Source of the DNA: Symsagittifera roscoffensis
Lineage: Eukaryota > Xenacoelomorpha > Acoela > Convolutidae
Assembly (NCBI RefSeq): GCF_963678635.1
Contig: NC_087062.1
Location: 26,438,833 to 26,502,832, forward strand
DNA: 64,000 bases
Direction of reading: 5' to 3'
Within the stretch, counting starts at the first letter, position 1, and every line of letters starts with the position of its first letter. Below are positions 9,711-18,433 of this stretch, piece by piece. The notes beneath the pieces are model-generated. The model did no database searches, had not been told where the DNA came from, and was given only the letters and a program-made list of their open reading frames with translations. The translations under genes were made by a program, and so were the position numbers.

Positions 9711-11714
9711 TCAGTCTTGTAAATCATCTGTGGGAGAATACACTTCGTTCCACATTTCGGCCGAGACCTCTGGTCTCCTGGAAGGTAATGCCTTGATCTT
9801 TTTCCTACTCCAAGCATCAGGAAATGAGAAGTCAATTGTGTGCGCGGCTGCAACATTCCAGCCTATGAAGCGCGGCTCCATCCCTTCACTCCACTTCAAC
9901 ATTCTCTTCTCTGCATCACGAGCTGCTCCGATGCGAGGGGCAATGATGGGAGATGTGACTCCCAACAACATCCTCCTTATCGGTGGATATCGAGGGCATT
10001 GGTCCGGCAGCGGCCTGGACCCAGAAAGCCACGCTTGCTGGTTCTCTTTCGCGTGTGCATAGGGCTCTGGTAGGAGTGGGACTCCCATAGCCGCTCCTGT
10101 ATCCTTCACTACTGGTCTCAAATTCCAAAGCTTCGGGTTAAACTGGATGTGAGAAAGGTCCTCACGGCCCATTCGGCACTTGAAGTGGTTGTTGAAATCC
10201 ATCAACACCCAACCTGGCTCCGCTATTCTTCCGAACAGCCTATCGTCACTGGCCAGCCCTCTCAACTCCCTCTGCTCTACCCAGTTCAGCACGGAACAGT
10301 CCACGACTCAGACCAGGTTGACATACAACACAGAATTCCTGTATGCCTTGACTTGCACGTCCGGGAACGCGAAAGACATCACCGGTCCATACACCACCGT
10401 GACGAATTCCCGCAGTCCGTGAATCAGAGCCAACGGATCGATCCGCATCATGACAGCCGAATCTGTCAGCAAGGGCATGCCACAATATTGCTTACACTCA
10501 CCCGCATCCGTCGCCACCTTATCTTCTCCCGTGACGCTTCTGTTTTGTTGCAAGAGATATTGGAGCAGGAGTGTCCTCCAGTCTTTCATCTTCCTGAGCG
10601 AGGCGGTTTCCAACTGTCCATTGAACTCACGACTCGGTCCCTGTAGTTGTTCAGGGTAACGCAACAGCACGAGCAAATCACCCAGTCGACCGTAGGTCAT
10701 GGCAATCAGAGTCAGGAGTCCATCCAATCTCAAATCTGCCAACGCTTGGGTGAAGAAATTCGCCGGCCCCTTCACGAAATTTTCATGACCAAATGTCACG
10801 TATAAGGCTAATATCAGGCCAATCGACAACTTCCTGATGTCCTTGACAAAACTCGCGATCAGGTTCCGGGATGCCCTAGGATAGCACGTCGACAGGAAGG
10901 ATGGCGTCCATCCCACTCCCATTCTACCCAAGATGGCATCCGATCGTTCATATTGTGCCCTCGTGGCTAGCACGTCAGCTTGGAACTTGTCCAGCGGCAT
11001 CGTGTTTACGTCCTGCATCAATTTCAACGTCATGCCCCCAGCTAACTCCCGGGCATCAAACAAGTTTTTCAGATACACGTGTATCTCTTTTATCACTGCC
11101 GGCGCATGCTCGAACGCGTCCTCACCCAAGATGCACAGCCTTGGTGACAAGTACAACCATATGTTATTGTGCGGCTTCGTGCGCAAAGCCATTGCCACGA
11201 GATCTTCTTCCGCTGATGTCATGTTCTTCCTGACTGTCCTGCCCTGCTCATTCTCGGCATGATCCATCTGTCTGAACCAGAGATCATCAGCCACCTGTTG
11301 TACTAACAGATGATCGTCATCCACCCCTGGTCTTAACTTCAGCAATCTGGCAAAGTTGGACAGCTCCAACCCCAGAACCTCATCTAGCACCAACCGAGTT
11401 GTGCTACAATTTTTGAGCCCCTGTATGGCATTGGAAATGTCAGCCCAAACGGCGGGAAGCTCAGATCGGGACGGGTAGTAATTGTCTGGGTCTACTACTC
11501 TGTTCGGGGCAGGAATTATCACGTTGAACCTCCCCTCTGCTATCGTTGTAACCATTGTGTACACAAACTGAAGGGGTTCTGGCAATGCAGCGTACCCTGG
11601 TGACAACACAAAGACCACCTTCACTACATTTTGGGTGAAACGTTGTTTTGCTGCTGCTTCTACCTCAGCCATCGCCGAGAGCAATGTCATTATCGCCTCC
11701 CGGGATCGACCCAT
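9711..11714 (-). CDS. 3' coding block, segment with in-frame TGA at 10308-10310 (unknown function)
   Basis: 468 codons (11714-10308), a single TGA, then 197 more codons in the same frame (to 9711). The segment joins the GSND-containing part just upstream through a frameshift near 11690. It starts with EAIMTLLSAM and contains FVLSPGYAALPEP, DNYYPSRSELPAVW and many hydrophobic helices. No transmembrane prediction is forced by the sequence. Together with the upstream segment it may form a second hydrolase-like module, but I see no definite DxxH block. The TGA is read as a nonsense mutation (CGA to TGA is a common decay change). Confidence 0.55.
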
Positions 11715-12050
11715 CCGTCAGACGTGACAACAAGCCCCTGCTTTGCAGATGATCATTTGAGCCTGCAACCACTATCACCTGCGGCTCCATGCTGACCACC
11801 CTTCGTACACTTATCATCATGCCTATTGCCTGTCCCCAGTCCAATTGGGGCGCCGTCAAGAAAATCACGTCGGGCCAAAAAAGAGAACGGGGTGTATAGA
11901 AATAATCGGAACTGGCCACAATCAGATACTTGGCAGCTTTCATATCCAAAGGATCATAAGCTGCAAATAGGCCGTCGCCTATTGGGGCCTTCAGTTTCCC
12001 ATATCTCTTGTCATCTCCATCCACCGTGGTCGTCCGGGGTAGTCCCTCGA
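11665..12050 (-). CDS. 3' coding block, segment with GSND motif, possibly SGNH-like
   Basis: About 120-128 residues open on the minus strand, beginning soon after the stop of the SGNH segment (12051) and in another frame, with no ATG at the join. The core reads like an alpha/beta fold: KYLIVASSDYF, PDVIFLTAPQLDWGQ, VIVVAGSNDHLQSRG. The GSND recalls block III (GxND) of SGNH hydrolases, but a GDS serine block is not evident, so the assignment is weak. The alternative is a degenerate or unrelated Rossmann-like domain. Confidence 0.45.
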
Positions 12051-13395
12051 TTACTCGCCAGGCGTCTGACCGGGTGGCTTAGCAAACTGCCTGTACATCT
12101 TGTGATCTTTGTTATTGGGCTTGTTCTCTGCCTGAAACTTGCCCTTGCGAGCAGGTGGCGTCAATTCCCTGGCTCTCTGTCGGACGTCCGTAAGAGACCA
12201 GGTGTTCAAAGTTCCAAAGGTATTGTCCTGAGGCAACCCATTCAAGTCTGCCTGCCGGAGCGCAGTCGTAGAGCTGAACTGCTCCTGCTCGGCTAGCAGC
12301 CAATCCACGCCCGGTATCCGATATAGTCGCGACACTGTGGGACTTTCTACGCCAATCATTCTCATCGCGTCCTCCCGACACGTCAGGGTATTCATGTTCA
12401 ACTTCGTGGACATGTCCGTCTTGTACTGTCCCCAATGACTAGGGTCTGATCGGTTCCAAAGCAGCACGCTGCCTGGTTCAATTCCCTCTGCTGGCACGGC
12501 GCTCGTAGACGGTCCTGCTGCTGAAGCAGGGTTTGCCGTGGCGGGCGGATCGTTCCTCCTAGACACGGTCTGGGAGTTATTCCGGTTCTGAACCACTGAT
12601 CTCCCGAGTCGGCTTTCAAGCGGTTGTGTTCTGGGAGGAGGAGCAGTTCCTAGCCTCTCTCTCACGTTTGAGCTCGGAGAGATGGGTGTGGCTACAGCCG
12701 TCTCCATTGCCAAGGGCCCTAGGCGGTTGACGAGGGATTCGGGCACGCTTGCCCTTATTCTACTTCCTCCGGTCGAGCTGGTCCGAGCCAGAGAACTGGT
12801 CGCCCTCGACTCCTGCTCCACTTCCCTCAACTGCGTCTGAAATACATCATTCACCCAGTGTCTTCCTCGTTGGGTGTTGAAATGTATTCCATCTCTGGTA
12901 AGCGCGATGTGATCAATCATGCGCAGCGTGTTTTCAAGATCCAGAAGTCGCAACTCGCCAGGGTTGTTTCTCACCAGATTACGGATCATTTCGTTCCACC
13001 GTGTCACGTTGCCATTCATGAAATCTGCCACTGTGGTGCGCACCAGCGGGTTTTGTGGTATCGTGCACAGCACCACAAACCTGGGCCTGTACTTCTCCTT
13101 CACTTCATTCAGGAGGCATACCAGCAGAGGCTCCCACTTGCTCTCCGGAGTCACTGGGGCTCTCGAGACGTCGTTGGTTCCCAGCATTATCACCAGCGTA
13201 TCCAGGTGATCCTCGCTCTGGAATTCCATCATCTTGATGACCTGAGCCACTGAGGCTCCTCCAAAGGACAGAGTGGTAGTCTGACCATAGACGAAGATCT
13301 CATTCAGATCCCTCACCAAACTGTCTCCTATGATCAAGTGGCGACTCCCTGGGGAATTACCTGGTCGCTCGTAGCGGGGTTCCAGCTCCTGTCAT
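12051..13395 (-). CDS. SGNH/GDSL-family hydrolase domain in the 3' coding block
   Basis: Open frame on the minus strand (428 codons from 13337, same frame open to about 13395). All SGNH blocks are visible in the first ~155 residues after 13337: IIGDSLV (nucleophile Ser), FGGAS (oxyanion Gly), MLGTNDVS (GxND), RDGIHFN (DxxH, catalytic Asp and His). The remaining ~270 residues are low-complexity Ser/Pro/Thr/Arg sequence followed by a short ordered part. SGNH enzymes are esterases, lipases or deacetylases; related domains occur in ORF1 of some CR1-type non-LTR elements and, as I recall, in some rotifer LTR elements. Here it follows a coiled-coil segment and precedes the GSND segment. Substrate unknown. 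Confidence 0.75.
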
Positions 13396-14522
13396 TCAGG
13401 CAGGCTCGAGGATGCTCCGCAGCTACTTGCGTGAACTGGTGACGTGTCATCAGATTCTTCCTAATGTCTACCACGCGGGACTTTTGAAAGGTTCTGCCAT
13501 GCGCAGTCCCCGAGGACACTACCGTGCGGGGTGCTCGCTCCGAGCTATTGGATGAATGATCACGACGCTAGGAAGGAACGATCCTACCCAATGTCCGTCC
13601 AGTGGTTCGGTTGATCTCATTCATTGTTGCTCTGGCCACATGGTTGAACGATTCTTGGAACTGAGGAGCGAGGTATGTGTCAGAAGGGTCCGGTATCGTG
13701 TTCCTTTGACTGGAAGCAGACGGTTGAGTCTGCTGAGGAGCCTCGGGCCATCTCGATGCACGTAAACCCAAAGCCTCGGGCCCTCTCGATGCACACAGCT
13801 CCTGTACTCTTGTCCTGGGGCGTGTGTCGCTGGATCCCTCCGAGGATTTCATTGTCGCCAGAACTTCCTGTGACACTTGGCTCACCCTTGCCATATACAG
13901 CTCCTTCAGGTGCTTTATTTCATCCTCCTTGTAGGCCACCTGCAGATCTTCATATTTCTTCTTCCATTCGTCTCTTTCTATACTCCTGGAGTTTGGCACA
14001 CAGCTCGCTCTGATCTCTCTCCTTCTTCTCCAGCGTCTCAATCGTCTCCGACGTCTGGATCTCTATTTCACTCACCCTCACTCTCTTCGAAGGAGGAGCA
14101 GCTGTTGGAGAGTCGACCGAATGTGACGGGCCTGGCCCATCACGTTGTCTCTTCGCTCCGATGAGTGGCTGCGCCGGTTGGACTGGTAAGGGCATCTCAC
14201 CTAGCCGGTGGTCCCTCTGTTCACCTAGTCCTGGCTCACGAGCCAGGTCGTGGCCAGACATTTCTCCACGCCGCCATCTCATCAGTCGATTTCGACCTCT
14301 CTCGGCGGTCCCGGACTCACCGAAGGCCAACATTAACACGACTTCCGTAGGGCGATTCCCTCAACCCTCTCGTCCTAATGCATTGAGGAGCGCGACCACA
14401 AACATCGCCAGCCCCGGGTCTTCTCGTGTAAAATCACAATCGATCAGCCGCTGATAGATCTCGTCTAGAGTCGCTCCTAGACTCGCTGAGAGGAATGCCA
14501 TAAGTTCGTTCGTGTCACCCAT
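13334..14522 (-). CDS. 3' coding block, N-terminal segment with coiled coil
   Basis: Starts at an ATG (minus strand, complement of 14520-14522; MGDTNELMAFLSAS). The reading is interrupted by a TGA near 14367, a frameshift near 13985, a TAG at 13568-13570 (same frame on both sides) and a frameshift near 13395 leading into the SGNH domain. Visible features: a short helical N terminus, a Pro/Arg-rich stretch, then a heptad-like charged helix about 60-80 residues long (SETIETLEKKERDQSELC onward) suited to coiled-coil oligomerisation. A coiled coil before an SGNH domain resembles the layout of some retroelement ORF1 proteins. Nothing gag-like (no zinc knuckle) is visible. Confidence 0.55.
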
Positions 14523-15097
14523 TTCTTATCGTGTTGATTCTTGCTGTCGTGTAGTGTCTTCCTGTCTCGTTTTGATTCAATGGATTCAATAAACAATTTC
14601 TGATCAATCAAGACCTAAAAAACAAGTCGCGACTTAAAACCATCATTTTGGATACAACATCATTCAACTCTTTAAAACTCTCCATTGAAATTCTCTTCTC
14701 AATTCTGATTTAAAAGCTTAGCACCAAGGTGGATCGTCCACCTGTATCTTTGTCAGGGTAGCACAAATGAGCGCTGTCACCTTGATGACCTGGAGTACTC
14801 TAGGTCTTTCATGACACGAAACATGAAACATATCATAACAATAACACATAAACACATAAACATCACACATCTATATTATCACATAAAAACATAATCCCTA
14901 ATATTGTACCTAAAACCTTATCTAATCTAAAACCTGACACTAATTCTTATCAAGTAACTTAATAAAAACCACTTATCGCCAAAAGCAATTCCTAGCATAT
15001 GCTCAGATAGTATTTTTTATGTAAGTAAACCTCTATGTCAGTTTCTGAAAATATCACATGTACAAGTGCGTACAACTCTCTCGGATGTAGCTTTCCC
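14523..15097 (-). other. noncoding spacer between pol and the 3' coding block
   Basis: About 575 AT-rich bases with no open frame, between the stop of pol (15098) and the ATG of the 3' block (14522). It contains short CACATAAACA-type repeats around 14840-14890. It could carry the splice acceptor or promoter for a separate 3' mRNA. No such signal is certain. Confidence 0.5.
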
Positions 15098-16579
15098 CTA
15101 TACTGGTAACGAGAGAGAGGTCACTACTCTCTCAACCAAAAAATCCCTAAGTCGAGTCAAGGCCAATACCAAGCTCTTTGGATCTACGTGTTGTCTATCA
15201 GTGGCCTTGGTAACCAGGAAACACAAATATTTCCCTGGTATCTGTGATGCAACAGGGGGCAGCGCTATCATCCCTCCCACACCAGGCCTCTGTTTCCATA
15301 AAAATTCGATGTTCTTATACTCTCTTTTCAAATCAGCCGCTAGTGCTGTTTTGAAGCTTACGTCCGCTGTTATCGCTATAGCGCACGTGCGTTCCGTGAG
15401 TATGAAAGCGCTGTCCGTTATGACTATATTGTTTGAATAAGGCTTCGGTAGATCAAAATACGATTCAAAGATTCGTCCAAAAGGTGGTTTTTTAGCATTC
15501 TCGCCCTCTGTCTCTAGTTCTCCGGTTTCTCTTGCCGATTTCAATTTTTTTATTATCAGATTTTTGGTGTGGGTGAGTCCTACCCCCACTCCCCGGACAA
15601 AAATATCCATCGACGTCCCCGTCGATCGCCCAAAGTCTAGGAGATCGAGGTTGGATTGTGGAACACGCAGAGGACCATCTGGGGCGACCCAGTTGGACTC
15701 GGTATTGTCATGACTGATGTATTTGATGCCGTCTTTATCGACGTCCTGAATCGTCAGAATCGTCTCTTTTGGATCTGTCGGCAGATCATGAAGCCATTCG
15801 AGCACGCGCAAGTTCGTTAGTTCTTGCTCATGAGTCTGTTCCGCTTCTGGCTCGAACTCCACTTCCGGTTCTGATCGATCGTCGATCCAATCCTGATCCA
15901 TATCATTCACCAAGTCGATTTCGTCGAGCACTGCCACTTCGTCCAGTCCCACTAGCGAGTCCATGACTTCACTTACAACTATCCTGTCCACAACGAAATC
16001 CTCGCCAGACGGATTGTATTTCTTCTTGTTTTTTCCTCTCTTGCTCTGGCGTGTTTCCATAGTGAGAGGAAAGTCAGGCTGTATTCCTTTGTCAATTTCG
16101 ATTTGTTCCGGGCAGTCCCAGTCTTCCTCGGCATAAGGTAGAGTTTCATCGTCCACCTCTACTCGCTCGGTCAACTCGAGGTCCAGTGGTAGGTCGCAAT
16201 CGTCCACCATCTCATTTCCGTCGTTTTTGTCGCGAGTACCCCTTTCATTCACTTCACAAGCAGGATCCACTATCAAATAGTCTCCTTCTTGCATGTCCGC
16301 TGGGATGCACCAGTCCTCTGACGAGGCATTGTGTGGTTTGATATTTTCGTAATGAGCTGCTCTTCCAGTGCTCAATCGATAAAAACGACCTCCTTGGTGC
16401 ACCTCTGTTATCTGAAATGGACCACGCCATTTCTTTAATAATTTCTTGGTTCCTTTTGGTGGAACCACTTCCTGGAACACCCAGACGTAGTCGCCAAGTG
16501 AGTAGGCTTTCGCATCGGCTGTCATTTTATCAAACCTCCTTTTTTGTCTAATTTGCGCCTGTTGCGTGTTCCTCTGCAT
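15098..16579 (-). CDS. giant element pol C terminus: integrase GPY/F module, acidic linker, macro-like domain
   Basis: 493 codons on the minus strand. Residues ~1-80 are the C-terminal integrase module (LGDYVWVF, KKWRGPFQITEV, FYRLSTGRAAHYENIKPH), the GPY/F region. Residues ~90-320 are acidic and probably disordered. Residues ~325-490 form an alpha/beta region (NIVITDSAFIL, CAIAITADVSFKTALAADLKR, KYLCFLVTKAT, LVLALTRLRDFL) whose order of strands and the phrase 'FLVTK' resemble a macro (ADP-ribose-binding) domain; this is a judgement by eye. The join to the upstream integrase core is a frameshift near 16570. The RGVGVG segment overlaps an internal copy of the polypurine-tract motif. Confidence 0.75.
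   Translation of the reverse strand: MQRNTQQAQIRQKRRFDKMTADAKAYSLGDYVWVFQEVVPPKGTKKLLKKWRGPFQITEVHQGGRFYRLSTGRAAHYENIKPHNASSEDWCIPADMQEGDYLIVDPACEVNERGTRDKNDGNEMVDDCDLPLDLELTERVEVDDETLPYAEEDWDCPEQIEIDKGIQPDFPLTMETRQSKRGKNKKKYNPSGEDFVVDRIVVSEVMDSLVGLDEVAVLDEIDLVNDMDQDWIDDRSEPEVEFEPEAEQTHEQELTNLRVLEWLHDLPTDPKETILTIQDVDKDGIKYISHDNTESNWVAPDGPLRVPQSNLDLLDFGRSTGTSMDIFVRGVGVGLTHTKNLIIKKLKSARETGELETEGENAKKPPFGRIFESYFDLPKPYSNNIVITDSAFILTERTCAIAITADVSFKTALAADLKREYKNIEFLWKQRPGVGGMIALPPVASQIPGKYLCFLVTKATDRQHVDPKSLVLALTRLRDFLVERVVTSLSLPV
15588..15599 (-). promoter_or_regulatory. internal copy of the polypurine-tract motif
   Basis: The minus strand reads TGTCCGGGGAGT followed by GGGGGTAGG, an even longer purine run. 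About 50 bases here (15588-15640) match the sequence in and upstream of the 3' polypurine tract at 4917-4965. It is a candidate internal or central plus-strand primer site. Confidence 0.4.
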
Positions 16580-17390
16580 AAGTCATTGAGGTCCTGCTGT
16601 CTTCTAATAACATCCCGCACGTACGTTTGCGGTGCTGTCCTCTTCCCTTCATATTTAGGGTAGAAAAACGTCAACGGGAGCGCTTTTTCATGACCCGTTA
16701 ACATCATGTGCGGACTTATTCCCGTGGTGGAATGCTCCGTGATGTTGTAAGCACCCATCACTTGCGGCAAGTGCTTGTCCCAGTCATCCATGTAACGCGA
16801 GCAATAGACTCTCAGCATGGATACTCGACTAGGCCATTCGTTTGCGGGTGATAAGTGGTCGAGTGGGCCTGCGCTACCTGCGACCTTTTCATTAACTCCT
16901 TCGTGAGATCACCCACGAATGCTTTGCCATTGTCCGATTGGAACGTGATGGGGCAGCCATGCCTCGCTATCCACACATTTATCAAATGATCGCATGTTTC
17001 TTCCGCCGATGCTGTCATGCAGGGTGCTGCTTCCGCATACTTCGTAAAATGGTCGATCATTACCAGCACCTGATTATAGCCCGTTGCTGTCATGCAGATT
17101 TTCTGATGATCAATTTGCACCACTTCGTTGAAACCTGACGACTCTATTGACTGTAGGGGGAACCTTAGTTTCCTGGGATCCTTCGCCTGCTGACATGACA
17201 GGCATGCGGCGATCCACTTCTCACAAGCCTTCTTCAATCCCGGCCATTCGAATCGTTTCTGTATCCTGTTATACACTTTGTCCACGCCTTGATGGCCCAT
17301 CTGATCATGTGAGCGAAAGAGCAATTCGGTCTGGTACAACTGTGGTAACACTATTGAATTGTATTTATAGAGGACCTTGTCCTCCTCTTT
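16522..17390 (-). CDS. giant element integrase (zinc-binding region and catalytic core)
   Basis: Two open pieces on the minus strand, 17351-16812 and 16818-16522, in different frames; the first continues in frame from the segment ending in TGA at 17391. The HHCC zinc region is visible (HDQMGHQG ... CLSCQQAK). The core carries VQIDHQKI (first Asp), TFQSDNGKAF (second Asp) and TTYHPQTNGLVEY (Glu): the DDE triad is intact. A short piece normally following the Glu is missing at 16812, where the frame changes. The second piece holds YMDDWDKHLPQVMGAYN and HMMLTGHEKALP, the usual end of a gypsy core. It catalyses insertion of the cDNA; this copy cannot make an intact enzyme. Confidence 0.85.
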
Positions 17391-18404
17391 TCACTTGCAG
17401 GCTACGATTCTGTCCTTGTTCAGGTACAACAAGTCGTTTCGCTTCAGGTAGAATTGCTTCAAGATCTTGTAGCTGTCTTCTTCCAAGTCTCCCTTGTCAG
17501 GTGCTCCATTTTCGATCCATCTCTTAAGACTGCTCGTCATCCTATCATTTCGTTGAGCCCTTAGGAGATCCGACAGCCTGTACCTGGCTTTCAAATACGT
17601 CTTTACCACGTTCATTTGCCCACTCATTATCTCCGGAGCATGAGCATCGTCCATCAACTTGACACACCATATCTTTTTTAAAGGCGTCGCTTCCTGCACA
17701 GAAGGTTCCAGATTGGTACGGACGACCGTACCATGTGGCAGCAATCTGGTTGGGCGTTTCGAAACTGCTATCAGCTCGAGCTCGTCTGCGGCATTATCTA
17801 CCACAGTGCCCTCTTCATCTGAGGTGTATCTGTCCCTGTCTGGATCCTGATGCGTTTCTCGGTCCAGCCCACGCTGCTTCCAGTCTACCAATAAGGAGTG
17901 GATTGCGATCTCTGACATATCGGAATTGGAAGTTGTTTCAGATGTGTTGTCCCAGGACTGGGGCCTCGAGTCAACACTTGAGTCGACTGATTCCCCAACA
18001 TCATATTCCAAGTTGTCTGAGATGTTTCTCGACTCCCCGGACAAAACTCTGTCCATCGGTCGCTTCGAACCCGGCTCCCCGGACAAAATTATGCCCCTAG
18101 GTGGTCTCGTCAACCTCTCCCCGGACAAGTCGTCCTGCACGGGCTCAAAGGTGTCTGACTCCTCAGACGAGTCGTCCTTGACTGGCTCGAATGTATCAGA
18201 CTCCCCGGACACTGTCTCGTCCACGGACGAACAATCTGGGCTCGGCTCGTATTCTTCTTTTGCATCCGTGAAATTCACTCTCCTCGTGAAGCTAGATTTC
18301 GACTTGATCCTGACTTCCTCAGTGGTTTGGTTCTGATTCAGTGTTCCATATTCAGTGAACGAAGTTCTTTACAAGACCTCCTTCGGCATCGAGCTCCAAG
18401 TTCT
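17391..18404 (-). CDS. giant element pol: linker between RNase H and integrase
   Basis: About 295 codons open from 18278, and the frame continues upstream to the stops within the 36-bp duplication. The first half is very acidic and repetitive, with five LSGES/SGEP-like repeats (VSGESDTFEP, SEESDTFEP, LSGERLTRP, LSGEPGSK, LSGESRNIS). The second half is more ordered (WCVKLMDD, YLKARYRLSDLLRAQRND, YLNKDRIVACK) and leads into the integrase zinc region after one TGA at 17391-17393. The role is a spacer between enzymes; the DNA of its repeats contains the polypurine motif. Confidence 0.7.
18032..18211 (-). repeat. cluster of polypurine-tract-like repeats inside pol
   Basis: The plus strand shows ACTCCCCGGACA exactly at 18032-18043 and 18200-18211, with one-base variants at 18074-18085 (GCTCC..) and 18116-18127 (TCTCC..). 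On the coding strand these are TGTCCGGGGAGT and variants, equal to the 3' polypurine tract core. A degenerate fifth copy lies near 18160. Confidence 0.7.
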
Positions 18405-18433
18405 TTACAAGACCTCCTTCGGCATCGAGCTCA
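18362..18433 (-). repeat. 36-bp tandem duplication carrying a stop codon
   Basis: Two adjacent copies (18362-18397, 18398-18433), identical except at the last base. Each contains an in-frame TAA for pol. As 36 is a multiple of three, the duplication keeps the frame but doubles the stop. Confidence 0.9.

Noticed and set aside
9092-10646. Plus-strand open frames of 100-165 codons opposite the 3' coding block
   Set aside because: They overlap long minus-strand frames with protein-like composition and show no domain. They are shadows of the coding strand.
15588-15600. Start of a further LTR within pol at the internal TGTCCGGGGAGT
   Set aside because: The sequence beyond it stays coding for ~165 residues and does not resemble the LTRs. 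The true LTR start is the TGTG after the tract.
10308-17393. TGA read as a sense codon, because several TGAs interrupt otherwise open frames
   Set aside because: The host gene has no in-frame TGA, TAA and TAG also interrupt the element, and frameshifts are equally common. Ordinary decay explains it.
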